Shown here: positions 8,128-16,438 of the stretch, piece after piece
Position numbering within the stretch: the first letter of the stretch is position 1
Layout: every line of letters begins with the position of its first letter
NCBI GenBank assembly: GCA_025458665.1
Contig: JALOSG010000007.1
Span: 1-26,676 of the forward strand
Length of the DNA: 26,676 nt
Source of the DNA: Serpentinimonas sp.
Lineage (GTDB): Bacteria > Pseudomonadota > Gammaproteobacteria > Burkholderiales > Burkholderiaceae_C
Direction: 5' to 3'
The notes under the pieces: model-generated
What the model was told of the DNA's origin: nothing
The model's database searches: none
The model's input: the letters and a program-made list of their open reading frames with translations, nothing else
Position numbers and translations under genes: made by a program

Positions 8128-8751
8128 CATGGGCCTGGACCACCAGCGCCGCACACGCTGGAGTACGGCGCGCAGGAACTTGAACAGCACCACGGTGAGC
8201 CAGCCCAGCAACACCACCACAATGCACAGCAACACACCGAACACCAGCGGCTGCGCGGTGGCCAGCCACACGGCGCCCACTACCAGCCCGTCTTCCAGCA
8301 GACTGGCGCCCAGGTTGGAAAACGGCTCGGGCGAGGTGTTGATGGCAGCGCGCGATGTGGTCTTGGCCGCCTGGCTGGAAGCGGCCAGGGTGCCGCCCAT
8401 GAGCGCCGCAATGAAGGCCATGGCTCCCGCATCCACCCCGAACACGCCCGCCGCCAGCGCCGCCCCGGCCGGGATGCGGATGACGCTGTGCACCAGATCC
8501 CACAAAGAGTCGAGGCCCGGAATCTTGTCGGCAAAAAACTCCACCAGCAGCATGCAGCCGCTGGCCCACAACACGGCGGGACTCTGCAGCAGCTGCAGGC
8601 CCTCGGGCAAGGGAATCATGTCCAGCGCACCCGCCGCACCCACCAGGAACACCACCGCATACAGCCGGAAGCCGCTGGCCCAGCCGAGCACGGCCGCCAG
8701 CGCCAGCAGGGCGGGCAGGTCGAGCTGGGCGACAGCGATGTCCGGGTTCAC
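8113..8751 (-). CDS. DUF4126 family integral membrane protein
   Basis: A 212-residue hydrophobic protein with about five membrane segments and the DUF4126 features GWASGFRLYAVVFLVG near residue 24 and a small-residue-rich second half (AAGVFGVDAGAMAFIAALMGG). No enzymatic motif is recognised and the family function is unknown to me. The start codon is GTG at 8751, overlapping the liuC stop as GTGA, which implies translational coupling. The C terminus is basic (LQRVRRWWSRP) and probably cytoplasmic. It sits between liuC and liuD in an otherwise soluble catabolic operon, so a transport or membrane-organising role in branched-chain acyl-CoA metabolism is possible but is inference. Confidence 0.8.
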   Translation of the reverse strand: MNPDIAVAQLDLPALLALAAVLGWASGFRLYAVVFLVGAAGALDMIPLPEGLQLLQSPAVLWASGCMLLVEFFADKIPGLDSLWDLVHSVIRIPAGAALAAGVFGVDAGAMAFIAALMGGTLAASSQAAKTTSRAAINTSPEPFSNLGASLLEDGLVVGAVWLATAQPLVFGVLLCIVVVLLGWLTVVLFKFLRAVLQRVRRWWSRPMNTAP

Positions 8752-9536
8752 GGCAGCAACCAGCCCGGCGGGCGCTTGCCCAGAAAGGATTGCAGGCCTT
8801 CACGTCCTTCGTCGCTGGCGCGTACATCGGCAATGCGGCGGGCGGTGTCGGCGCGCAATTCGGCGGTGATGGGCACGCCGCACACATCGCGCACCAGCTG
8901 CTTGCAGGCGCGGCTGGCGCGCGGGCCGTTGGCCAGAATCAGCTGCACGAGTTCGTCCACGCGCGCGTCCAGCGCATCGGGGGCCACCAGCTCGTGCACA
9001 AAGCCCATGGCATGGGCCTGCACCGCGCTGAAACGCTCGGCCGTGACCATGTATCGGCGCGCTGCCTGAGCGCCAATGGCGCGTGCCACATAGGGGCTGA
9101 TGGTGGCGGGCAGCAAACCCAGCCGGGCTTCGGACAGGCAGAAGGTGGCGCTATCCACCGCCACCAGCACATCGCAAATGGCGGCCAGGCCCATGCCGCC
9201 GGCATAGCAGTCGCCCTGGATGCGGCCCACCACCGGCACTGGGCACTGGTCCAGCGTCCAGAGCATGTCGGCCAGGGCCTGCGCGTCGGCGCGGTTTTCT
9301 TCCCAGCTGTAGCCGGCCATGGCCTTCATCCAGTTCAGGTCGGCACCGGCACAAAAGGCCTTGCCGTGGGCACCCAGCACCACCACGCGCAAGTCGCTGT
9401 CCTGGGCCAGATCGGCAAAGGTGCGGGTGAGTGCGGCAATCACCTCGTCGTTGAAAGCGTTGCGCACATCGGGGCGGTTGAGCCACACGCGCGCCACCTG
9501 CGGAAGGGGTCGGGATACATCCAATACGTTGCTCAT
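8748..9536 (-). CDS. liuC: Methylglutaconyl-CoA hydratase (enoyl-CoA hydratase family)
   Basis: A 262-residue crotonase-fold enzyme, predicted to hydrate 3-methylglutaconyl-CoA to HMG-CoA. The two oxyanion-hole segments are present: GKAFCAGADLNWMK and GDCYAGGMGLAAICD, followed by the acidic active-site helix SEARLGLLPATISPYV. I chose the ATG at 9536 because GGAG lies about eight bases upstream and the length fits the family. An in-frame ATG at 9575, directly after the preceding stop, would add 13 polar residues. Other crotonase substrates cannot be excluded from sequence, but the position between an acyl-CoA dehydrogenase and the methylcrotonyl-CoA carboxylase genes strongly supports LiuC. 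Confidence 0.9.
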   Translation of the reverse strand: MSNVLDVSRPLPQVARVWLNRPDVRNAFNDEVIAALTRTFADLAQDSDLRVVVLGAHGKAFCAGADLNWMKAMAGYSWEENRADAQALADMLWTLDQCPVPVVGRIQGDCYAGGMGLAAICDVLVAVDSATFCLSEARLGLLPATISPYVARAIGAQAARRYMVTAERFSAVQAHAMGFVHELVAPDALDARVDELVQLILANGPRASRACKQLVRDVCGVPITAELRADTARRIADVRASDEGREGLQSFLGKRPPGWLLP

Positions 9537-9575
9537 GGCGTTACTCCGGGTGTTAGTCATGGTCGTGGCTTTCAT

Positions 9576-10727
9576 TCAGTAGCGCTTGGCCACTTCTTCC
9601 AGCATCACCTCGGTGGCGCCACCGCCTATGGCCAGCACGCGCGCGTCGCGCCACAGCCGTTCGATGGCGGTTTCGCGGATGAAGCCCATGCCGCCGTGGA
9701 ACTGCTGGCAGGTCTGCACCACTTCGTTCACCAGTTCACCCGTGAGCGCCTTGAGCATGGAGACCTCCTGCACGATGTCGTGGCCCTGCGTCACGCTCCA
9801 CGCGCAGTGGTACATGAACTGGCGCGCCGCGCGCACCTTGGCATCGAGCATGGACAGACGCTGGCGGATGGTCTGCTGGTCCCACAGCGTGGCGCCAAAG
9901 GCCTGGCGCTGGCGCACGTGGTCCAGCGTCAGGCGCAGGGCCTGCGTGCAGTGGCCCACCGCCATGGCACCCAGCGCAATGCGTTCGGTCTGGAAGTTCT
10001 TCATGACGGAATAAAAGCCCTTGCCCACCTCACCCAGCACATTCGATTCGGGGATGCGGACGTTGTCGAACACCAGTTCGGCGGTGTCGCTGGACAGCCA
10101 GCCCGTCTTTTTCAAGGCACGGCCCACGGTGAAACCCGGGGTGCCTTTTTCCACAATGAACATGGTCATATCGTGGCGGGCGGTGCCGGTCTTGGCGGCC
10201 ACGAAGTACACATCGGCGTGCACCCCGTTGGTGATGAACATCTTGGTGCCGTTCAACACCCACTCGCCGTTCTCCAGCCGCGCACTGGTGCGCATGCCGG
10301 CCACGTCCGAGCCCGCACCCGGTTCGCTGATACCCACCGCCGTGATGGTCTTGCCCGCGGTGATGCCGGGCATGTAGCGCGCCTTCTGCGCTGGGGTGCC
10401 GGCGTGGTGCAGGTGTGGTCCGGCCATGTCGGTGTGCACCAGCACGGTGATGATGAAGCCCGCGAACGTAGACTGCGACAGCGCTTCGGCAAACACCAGG
10501 TTGGTGAGCGCGTCGGCATCGCCACCGCCGTAATCGCCCTCGAAGGCCAGGCCCAGCAAACCGGCCTGCCCCATGCGCTGCAACACATCGCGCGGCACCA
10601 TGCCGGTGTCTTCCCAGGCGCTGGCGTAGGGCTCCACCTCGCGGGCCAGAAAGCGGGCCACCTGGTCGCGCAGGAGTTCGTGCTCGGGGGTGTCGTAGAT
10701 GGTGGAGGTCAGGGCGGTGGCCGGCAT
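9576..10727 (-). CDS. Acyl-CoA dehydrogenase, LCAD-like
   Basis: A 383-residue FAD-dependent acyl-CoA dehydrogenase. The FAD/substrate motif VGISEPGAGSDVAG is at 131-144 and the C-terminal FAD-contacting segment QQFHGGMGFIRETAIERLWRDAR is recognisable in pieces. The position of the usual C-terminal catalytic glutamate (the MCAD YEGT site) reads IGGGATE here, a glycine. E248 in NFQTERIAL aligns by eye with the alternative catalytic glutamate of isovaleryl-CoA and long-chain acyl-CoA dehydrogenases, so the enzyme is probably active but belongs to that branch. In this operon it could supply the isovaleryl-CoA oxidation step. Resemblance to long-chain or citronellyl-CoA (AtuD) dehydrogenases makes the substrate uncertain. 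The gap to liuB is 52 bp, with only a weak GAGAGA-type ribosome site. Confidence 0.88.
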   Translation of the reverse strand: MPATALTSTIYDTPEHELLRDQVARFLAREVEPYASAWEDTGMVPRDVLQRMGQAGLLGLAFEGDYGGGDADALTNLVFAEALSQSTFAGFIITVLVHTDMAGPHLHHAGTPAQKARYMPGITAGKTITAVGISEPGAGSDVAGMRTSARLENGEWVLNGTKMFITNGVHADVYFVAAKTGTARHDMTMFIVEKGTPGFTVGRALKKTGWLSSDTAELVFDNVRIPESNVLGEVGKGFYSVMKNFQTERIALGAMAVGHCTQALRLTLDHVRQRQAFGATLWDQQTIRQRLSMLDAKVRAARQFMYHCAWSVTQGHDIVQEVSMLKALTGELVNEVVQTCQQFHGGMGFIRETAIERLWRDARVLAIGGGATEVMLEEVAKRY

Positions 10728-10779
10728 GGGTTTTGTCTCTCTCTGTCTTTTTAGGTAGTTGCGTGTCTGCGCGGGCGGA

Positions 10780-12387
10780 TCACATACGGAACACGCCGAA
10801 CCGGGGCTCGCCCACCGGCGCGTTCAGCGCGGCCGACAGCGCCAGGCCCAGCACGCGGCGGGTATCGGCGGGGTCGATCACGCCGTCGTCCCACAGGCGG
10901 GCACTGGAGTAGTAGGGGTGAGACTGGTGGCCAAACTGGTCCAGGATGGGTTGCTTGAACGCGGCTTCTTCCTCGGCGCTCCACTGGCCGCCGCGCGCCT
11001 CTATGCCGTCGCGCTTCACAGTGGCCAGCACGCCGGCGGCCTGCTCGCCGCCCATGACGCAGATGCGCGCATTCGGCCACATCCACAAAAAACGCGGCGA
11101 GAACGCGCGGCCGCACATGCCGTAGTTGCCCGCGCCGTAGCTGCCGCCAATGATCACGGTGAACTTGGGCACCTGCGCGGTGGCCACAGCCGTCACCATC
11201 TTGGCGCCGTGGCGGGCAATGCCCTCGCTCTCGTACTTCTTGCCCACCATGAAGCCGGTGATGTTCTGCAGGAACAGCAGCGGCACCTTCCTCTGGCAGC
11301 ACAGTTCTATGAAGTGCGCGCCCTTCTGCGCACTTTCAGAGAACAGCACGCCGTTGTTGGCCACGATGCCCACCGGCATGCCCTCGATGTGCGCAAAGCC
11401 GCACACCAGCGTGGCACCAAAGCGCGCCTTGAATTCGTGGAATTCGCTGCCATCCACAATGCGCGCAATGATCTCGTGCACGTCGTAGGGCTTGCGCGTG
11501 TCGGTGGGTATCACGCCGTACAGTTCTTTCGGGTCGTACAGCGGCGGGCGCGGTTCGCGCAGGTCCTGCACCTGCGGCTTGCGCTTGTTCAGCGTGGCCA
11601 CAGCCTGCCGCGCCAGCGCCAGAGCGTGCGCATCGTTCTGGGCCAGGTGGTCGGCCACACCCGAAAGGCGGGTGTGCACATCGCCACCGCCGAGTTCTTC
11701 GGCCGTCACCACCTCGCCAATGGCGGCCTTCACCAGCGGCGGGCCGCCCAGGAAAATGGTGCCCTGGTTCTTCACGATGATGGTCTCGTCGCTCATTGCG
11801 GGCACGTAGGCGCCGCCGGCCGTGCACGAACCCATGACCACCGCAATCTGCGCAATGCCCTGCGCGCTCATGTTGGCCTGGTTGTAGAAGATGCGGCCAA
11901 AGTGGTCGCGGTCGGGGAACACCTCGTCCTGGTTGGGCAGGTTGGCGCCGCCCGAATCCACCAGGTAGATGCAGGGCAGGTGGTTCTGCATGGCAATTTC
12001 CTGTGCCCGCAGGTGCTTCTTCACCGTCATGGGGTAGTAGGTACCGCCCTTCACCGTGGCGTCGTTGCACACAATCATGCATTCCACGCCGGCCACGCGG
12101 CCTATGCCTGCAATCACGCCGGCCGCCGGTGCCGCGTTGTCGTACAGGTTCAGCGCGGCCAGCGGGGCCACTTCCAGAAATGGGGTGCCAGGGTCCAGCA
12201 GCATTTCCACGCGTTCGCGGGGCAGCAGCTTGCCGCGGGCGGTGTGCTTGGCGCGCGCGGCTTCTCCGCCGCCCAATGCCACCTTTTCTATGTGGGCGCG
12301 CAAATCATCCACCAGCGCCTGCATGGCCGCGGCATGGGCCTGGAAGTCGGCGGAACGGGCATTGAGCTGGGTGGGAATGATGGGCAT
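10780..12387 (-). CDS. liuB: 3-methylcrotonyl-CoA carboxylase beta (carboxyltransferase) subunit
   Basis: A 535-residue carboxyltransferase that moves CO2 from the biotin of LiuD to 3-methylcrotonyl-CoA. It matches LiuB/MccB along its length by memory: DATVKGGTYYPMTVKKH, YLVDSGGANLPNQDEVFPD and VMGSCTAGGAYVPAMSDE in the N-terminal half, then NITGFMVGKKYE, IIGGSYGAGNYGMCGRA and MGGEQAAGVLA in the C-terminal half. The C-terminal FGVFRM is also characteristic. The ATG at 12387 starts where homology begins; an open frame continues to 12693 but lacks family sequence and overlaps the divergent regulator. It is the first gene of the nine-gene run, so the operon promoter should lie between 12388 and 12552. 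Confidence 0.95.
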   Translation of the reverse strand: MPIIPTQLNARSADFQAHAAAMQALVDDLRAHIEKVALGGGEAARAKHTARGKLLPRERVEMLLDPGTPFLEVAPLAALNLYDNAAPAAGVIAGIGRVAGVECMIVCNDATVKGGTYYPMTVKKHLRAQEIAMQNHLPCIYLVDSGGANLPNQDEVFPDRDHFGRIFYNQANMSAQGIAQIAVVMGSCTAGGAYVPAMSDETIIVKNQGTIFLGGPPLVKAAIGEVVTAEELGGGDVHTRLSGVADHLAQNDAHALALARQAVATLNKRKPQVQDLREPRPPLYDPKELYGVIPTDTRKPYDVHEIIARIVDGSEFHEFKARFGATLVCGFAHIEGMPVGIVANNGVLFSESAQKGAHFIELCCQRKVPLLFLQNITGFMVGKKYESEGIARHGAKMVTAVATAQVPKFTVIIGGSYGAGNYGMCGRAFSPRFLWMWPNARICVMGGEQAAGVLATVKRDGIEARGGQWSAEEEAAFKQPILDQFGHQSHPYYSSARLWDDGVIDPADTRRVLGLALSAALNAPVGEPRFGVFRM

Positions 12388-12552
12388 GGCTTGGGGTCTC
12401 TGGACAGCGGGGCAGTACGCAAGAAGGGAGCAGCAGGCCGGGCGGGACGGGCCCGCCTGCCAATTCATTGTGGAGGATAGACACCGAGGCACCAAGACGC
12501 AGGCCAAAAAGGTTGCATTTACTGCCAACATTCCGGAAAATTTGAAGCTCGA
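12388..12552. promoter_or_regulatory. Divergent intergenic region between liuB and the AraC-type regulator
   Basis: This 165-bp gap between divergent start codons must hold the promoters of the liu run and of the regulator. It is locally more AT-rich around 12507-12548 than its surroundings. A short palindrome, TTCCGGAA (12531-12538), lies just upstream of the regulator start and is a possible half of an operator. No convincing -35/-10 pair could be identified on either strand, so no transcription start is proposed. Confidence 0.35.
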
Positions 12553-13638
12553 ATGGATACCCGCCACCCGCCACCCGCCACGCTGGGCCTGCTCCAGGGC
12601 CCGGCACTCACACCTGTGAGTTTTGTCAGGGACATGGTGCGGGCCTATGCCGCCCGGGGAATGGACCCGGCCAACGCACTGAAGGTGGCACAAATAGCGC
12701 CATCTCTTTTGGCCAATACCACGGGTTGCATCACCGCCGCCCAGATGGAAGCGGTGTCCGGGGCCGCCATGCGCGAGCTCGACGACGAAGCACTGGGCTG
12801 GTTCGCGCGGCCGCTACCCTGGGGCAGCTACGGCATGCTGGCGCGGGCCTCGCTGTCTTCCTCCCACCTGGAGGTGGCGCTGAAGCGCTGGTGCCGTCAC
12901 CATGGCCTGCTCACCCGCGACGTCACGCTTTCGCTCGAGGTGGTGGGCCATGAAGCGGTCATTGCGCTGGAGGAACACCGCCCGCCCGGTGGCGACGGCT
13001 CACTGCGGGAGCTCTGCCACGTGTCCTTGCTGCGCAACATCCACGGGCTGGGCTGCTGGCTGATCGACTCGCGCATTCCTCTGCGCAGCGCCAGCTTCGG
13101 CTTTGCTGCGCCGCCCCATGGCTCCGCCTACCGGGTGCTGTTCGATGGGCCCTGCACCTTCGGGCAAACACACAGCGCTATCCGCTTCGACGCACGCTAT
13201 CTGGCGCTGCCCATTCAGCGCGATGAATCCGCGCTGAACCTCATGCTGCAGCGCGCCTTGCCCATCCAGGTGCGCCCCTACCGGCGCGACCGCCTGCTGG
13301 TGCAACGGGTGCGCCACTTGCTGCTGGCACAACCCGAACACACCCGCAACGCCGAAGACCTGGCGGCCCTGATCAACACCTCTGCCCGCAGCCTGCACCG
13401 CCAGCTCAAGGCCGAGGGCGCCACGTTGCAGGCCCTGAAGGACGAAGTGCGCCGCGAGCGCGCCATGGCCATGCTTCAGCGCACGGACAAGCCCGTCAAG
13501 CAGGTGGCGGCTGCGGCTGGCTTCCTCAACGAGAAAAGCTTCATCCGCGCGTTCAAGAGCTGGACCGGACAGTCCCCCGCCCGTTGGCGCTCGGCCACAG
13601 GAGTTCCGGGCGATCCCGGGCCGCTCACATGGCCTTGA
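12553..13638 (+). CDS. AraC-family transcriptional regulator (OruR/ArgR-like N-terminal domain)
   Basis: A 361-residue regulator. Residues about 30-215 resemble the AraC-type ligand-binding domain of the OruR group (PF12625: LPWGSYGMLARASLSSSHLEVALKR in parts). Residues about 265-350 carry two helix-turn-helix motifs, NAEDLAALINTSARSLHRQL and VKQVAAAAGFLNEKSFIRAF, ending GQSPARWR. It is transcribed away from liuB across 165 bp, the usual arrangement for a local regulator, so it probably controls the leucine-type operon; the inducer is unknown. Leucine clusters in pseudomonads use a MerR-type LiuR, and none is visible here. Its 3' end overlaps the convergent LytTR regulator gene by 14 bp. The ATG at 12553 has only a weak ribosome site. 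Confidence 0.85.
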   Translation: MDTRHPPPATLGLLQGPALTPVSFVRDMVRAYAARGMDPANALKVAQIAPSLLANTTGCITAAQMEAVSGAAMRELDDEALGWFARPLPWGSYGMLARASLSSSHLEVALKRWCRHHGLLTRDVTLSLEVVGHEAVIALEEHRPPGGDGSLRELCHVSLLRNIHGLGCWLIDSRIPLRSASFGFAAPPHGSAYRVLFDGPCTFGQTHSAIRFDARYLALPIQRDESALNLMLQRALPIQVRPYRRDRLLVQRVRHLLLAQPEHTRNAEDLAALINTSARSLHRQLKAEGATLQALKDEVRRERAMAMLQRTDKPVKQVAAAAGFLNEKSFIRAFKSWTGQSPARWRSATGVPGDPGPLTWP

Positions 13639-14470
13639 ATCGGCCAGCGTAGAGCCGGCTGACTGGCCAGCTTTCGCTGCGGCCGCGCAGACGAAGGCTC
13701 AAGCGGCCCGAAGCGTCCCGGTGCGCGCTGTGGATGGCACTGGCCCGCACCACCGTGCCCCGGTGGATCTGCCAGAAGTCTTGCGGTGGGAGCTGAGGCA
13801 ACAGTTCCCGCAGCGGCGTACGTATGAGGCAGTCTGCCTCCGCGGTCAGCACACGGAGGTACTTGTCGGCGGCCTCCAGCACCAGCACCTCTTCCAGGGG
13901 AATCAGGCGAATGTCCGATCCCACACTGGCCTGGATGACGCGCAGAGGCGGTGGCGGTGGCGGTGGCGCTGCAGCCACGCCCGAGGGCGTTGCCGAAGCC
14001 AGCGCACCGGGTTCCAGCAGCGCCTGCAAGCGCTGGATCACCCTCTCCAGCGGATCTTCGCCAGACAAGGTGGGGCTGCTGCCGGCGGCCCATTGCGCCT
14101 GCAGCCGTTGCACCGTGCGCGCAAGGCGCTCGGGCACCACCGGCTTGAGCAGGTAGTCCAGCGCCTGCGCCTCGAAAGCCTGCACCGCGTACTGGTCGTA
14201 GGCGGTCACGAAAACCAGCATCGGGAAAGGTCTGCCGGTGCTGGGCCATGCGTCGGCCAGTTCGGCGGCAGCTTCCAGACCGGTCAACCCTGGCATCCGG
14301 ATGTCCAGAAACAGCACATGCGGCTGAAGAAGCAGCGCCTGCTCCACCGCCGATGTGCCATCGCCTACCGTGGCCACCACCTCCAGGGCGGGCCATGCCC
14401 GCTGCAACTCGGTCTGCAACGCAGCGGCCAGCAAGGGCTCGTCTTCGGCGATGAGGGCCGTGGGCGTCAT
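13625..14470 (-). CDS. LytTR-family response regulator
   Basis: A 281-residue response regulator. The receiver domain (1-120) has acidic residues D10 and E11, phospho-acceptor D56 (VLFLDIRMPG), T89 and K109 (DYLLKPV). A Pro-rich linker with seven consecutive prolines (about 167-173), encoded by a GGTGGC-type hexamer run, joins it to a LytTR DNA-binding domain (about 178-278) with EVLVLEAADKYLRV and FWQIHRGTVVR. It belongs to the AlgR/LytR group, whose members bind short direct repeats. The ATG overlaps the stop of the upstream kinase gene as ATGA, so the two form a coupled two-component pair. The target is unknown; control of its own operon is a reasonable guess. Confidence 0.92.
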   Translation of the reverse strand: MTPTALIAEDEPLLAAALQTELQRAWPALEVVATVGDGTSAVEQALLLQPHVLFLDIRMPGLTGLEAAAELADAWPSTGRPFPMLVFVTAYDQYAVQAFEAQALDYLLKPVVPERLARTVQRLQAQWAAGSSPTLSGEDPLERVIQRLQALLEPGALASATPSGVAAAPPPPPPPLRVIQASVGSDIRLIPLEEVLVLEAADKYLRVLTAEADCLIRTPLRELLPQLPPQDFWQIHRGTVVRASAIHSAHRDASGRLSLRLRGRSESWPVSRLYAGRFKAM

Positions 14471-15633
14471 GGCGCAGAACTCCGGCTGGTGGGCATAGCG
14501 GGTGGAGTGGCAGGTGGGGGGACAGGTGGAGTGGCGGATGACTGCGGCTGTAACCGCAGCCGCAGCACGATGGTAGTGCCCTCACCGGGCTGGCTGCAGA
14601 CCTCGATCTGCCCACCGCCAGGCAGGCTGGCCAGCCGCTCCCGCACCTGGTTCAGGCCAAAGCCGCCGCTCCCACGCGCGCTGGCCACAAGCCCTGCTTC
14701 CCCCGCTGGCGCCGCCATACCAACCCCTTCATCGCGTACCGACACCACCAGATGCGGTCCCTCGCGCTGTGCGCTCACCACCAAAGCCCCGCCAGACACT
14801 TTGGGCTCGAGCCCATGGCGGATGGCATTTTCCACCAGCGGTTGCAGCAGAAGAGGCGGCAGCGGCTGGGCAGCGAGGTCTTCGGGCAGATCGAGCGTGT
14901 AGCGCAACCGATCCCCCATCCGCACCGCCATCAGCTCCAGATAGTCCTCCAGGCGCTCAAACTCTGCCCCCAGCGTATGACCGCCCCCGGTCACGTCGGT
15001 GCGCGAGGCCTTGAGGGTGGCCCGCAGGTACCCGTTGAGCCGGTCCAACATGTCCAGCGCCCGGGGCGGGTCGATCTGGATCAGCACCCGCAGATTGGCC
15101 AGCGTGTTGAACAGCATGTGAGGCTCCAGCTGGGTCTCCAGCAGCTTCAGGCGCGCCTCGGTGGCCTGCCGCTCCAGCGCCAACCCTTTCTCGCGCTGAT
15201 AGAAAAAGGCCAGAAACGCCAGGCTGATGCCCAGCGAAGAAAACAGGAAACCCCAGAAACGCCTGGGTGAATCCCAGAGCAGCGCCAGCGTGGAGCGCTG
15301 GCCCACCGCATCGCCTGCGGCCGTTCCGAGCAGATAGCCCACCACCGTCCCCGCCAGCAGGAACAACACCATGCGGGGCGACAGTCGCCAGAAATGAGGG
15401 CCTTCGGTGCCCAGCCAGCGGTGCAAGGCCACGCGCAACACGTCGGTGCAGAACCAGATACTCATGCTGATGCCGTAGCTGTAAGCCATCCCTACGGCCA
15501 GGCTGTACTCTTTCTGGGCCCAGTTGAACAGGCCGATGAAACCAGCCACCACCGCCACCAGCGCACCTCGGCGCAACAGACCGGAGTGGCTGCCTTCGGG
15601 CAGCCAGCGCGGCAACAGATGAGGTAGCGGCAT
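14467..15633 (-). CDS. LytS-type membrane sensor histidine kinase
   Basis: A 388-residue kinase of the His_kinase (PF06580) group. Four hydrophobic segments lie at about 24-40, 45-70, 88-107 and 127-145, followed by a short coiled region and the dimerisation motif LEPHMLFNTLANL with phospho-accepting H172. The ATPase domain has LLLQPLVENAIRHGLEP (N box), VRDEGVGM and GFGLNQVRERL. The tail is Pro/Ser/Thr-rich. The ATG at 15633 was preferred over the in-frame TTG at 15645 because a GGAAA ribosome site is correctly spaced from the ATG. No extracellular sensor domain is present, so the signal is probably sensed in or near the membrane, perhaps through the two small membrane proteins encoded upstream. 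Confidence 0.9.
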   Translation of the reverse strand: MPLPHLLPRWLPEGSHSGLLRRGALVAVVAGFIGLFNWAQKEYSLAVGMAYSYGISMSIWFCTDVLRVALHRWLGTEGPHFWRLSPRMVLFLLAGTVVGYLLGTAAGDAVGQRSTLALLWDSPRRFWGFLFSSLGISLAFLAFFYQREKGLALERQATEARLKLLETQLEPHMLFNTLANLRVLIQIDPPRALDMLDRLNGYLRATLKASRTDVTGGGHTLGAEFERLEDYLELMAVRMGDRLRYTLDLPEDLAAQPLPPLLLQPLVENAIRHGLEPKVSGGALVVSAQREGPHLVVSVRDEGVGMAAPAGEAGLVASARGSGGFGLNQVRERLASLPGGGQIEVCSQPGEGTTIVLRLRLQPQSSATPPVPPPATPPAMPTSRSSAP

Positions 15634-15696
15634 GAGAGTTTCCAAAAAACTGACTGCGATTTTGGCATCCGCTGGCCCGGCGCCGAAAGCGCCAGC

Positions 15697-16134
15697 TCAG
15701 ACCCAGCCCAGCAGATCGCCCCAGACCAGCCGGCCCAGGTAGCGGCCAGGCAGCAGGGTGAACGCGCCAGCCACCACACACGCGCTGACGTAGAGCGAAG
15801 TCATCCACAGCCGATGGCGCCGGATGTCGCCCCGGTGCAAAGCCCGGAACGCCACCACCAGAGAAAACAGCGTGACCGGGATCAGCAGGTGAATGGGCGT
15901 GTAGCCCCACACATTGGGCAGGTTGAAGTCGCGGATGAACAGGGCCGACAGCGCTGCCATCAGCATGAGCGTGACCCACGCGTACCCCGCGGCGCGGTGG
16001 AGGCGAACGCGGGGGCGCACGCCGGCAGGTGCCGACGGCGAATGCCCACGCCGGGCCCACAGGGCTACCGGGCCTACCAGCAAGGCCGCCAGCGTGGCGC
16101 TGAGGTGTATGGCAATGAGGGGGGTCATGGTCAT
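15697..16134 (-). CDS. DUF2306-like small integral membrane protein
   Basis: A 145-residue protein with four predicted membrane helices (about 5-26, 50-67, 79-98, 111-129), conserved histidines next to helices (H10, H46, H82, H107) and an RRHRLWM motif typical of DUF2306. The pattern recalls small cytochrome-like membrane proteins, but no haem ligand pair is proven. I chose the ATG at 16134 because GGAGG is spaced six bases upstream; a second ATG follows at 16128. It starts 19 bp after the 2TM gene and ends 63 bp before the kinase gene, so it probably belongs to the same transcript and may serve as sensor partner or target. Function unknown. Confidence 0.8.
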   Translation of the reverse strand: MTMTPLIAIHLSATLAALLVGPVALWARRGHSPSAPAGVRPRVRLHRAAGYAWVTLMLMAALSALFIRDFNLPNVWGYTPIHLLIPVTLFSLVVAFRALHRGDIRRHRLWMTSLYVSACVVAGAFTLLPGRYLGRLVWGDLLGWV

Positions 16135-16153
16135 GGTGGCCTCCTTCGTGCGG

Positions 16154-16438
16154 TCAGCGCCCACGCAGGGCTTCGCGTTCGCGCTCGGTCAGGCGCTCCT
16201 GCCACGCACTGCCAGCGCCAAAACCAAATGCGCCTGCGCCGTGCATCAGCAGCCCAAAGCCCCAGCCGGCTGCGGGCCATACCACCCAGGCGCGGCCCTG
16301 GCCCAGGGACAGCAGAGCGAGTCCGCTGATGACCACCACATAGATAAAGGCGTGTTTGTAGAAACCGAGCTTGGCCTTCGCACGGCGGCGGGCGAGGCGC
16401 TCCAGGTCCGGAGAAAGCGGGGTTGCAGAGGGGTTCAT
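16154..16438 (-). CDS. 2TM domain small membrane protein
   Basis: A 94-residue protein with a basic N-terminal helix (RLARRRAKAKLGFYKH), two membrane segments (about 29-44 and 51-71) and a charged C-terminal helix (WQERLTEREREALRGR). This matches the 2TM domain family (PF13239), which I recall as often being encoded beside LytS/LytTR two-component systems. The ATG at 16438 follows an AGGAG ribosome site; the open frame upstream to 16540 has no family features. It is the first gene of the four-gene unit 2TM, DUF2306, kinase, regulator. The role is unknown; modulation of the kinase in the membrane is an inference from gene order. Confidence 0.82.
   Translation of the reverse strand: MNPSATPLSPDLERLARRRAKAKLGFYKHAFIYVVVISGLALLSLGQGRAWVVWPAAGWGFGLLMHGAGAFGFGAGSAWQERLTEREREALRGR

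Noticed and set aside
6028..12387. Geranyl-CoA carboxylase (Atu) pathway instead of leucine degradation
   Set aside because: LiuB, LiuC and LiuD fit the leucine enzymes better by remembered sequence and HMG-CoA lyase is present; only the dehydrogenase keeps the Atu option partly open.
8790..12480. Long plus-strand open frames antisense to liuC, the acyl-CoA dehydrogenase and liuB
   Set aside because: They match the composition of shadow frames and lie opposite strongly conserved enzymes; no motif or ribosome site supports them.
12388..12693. N-terminal extension of liuB up to 12693
   Set aside because: The extra residues have no carboxyltransferase homology, overlap the divergent regulator and contain the intergenic region; homology begins at the ATG at 12387.
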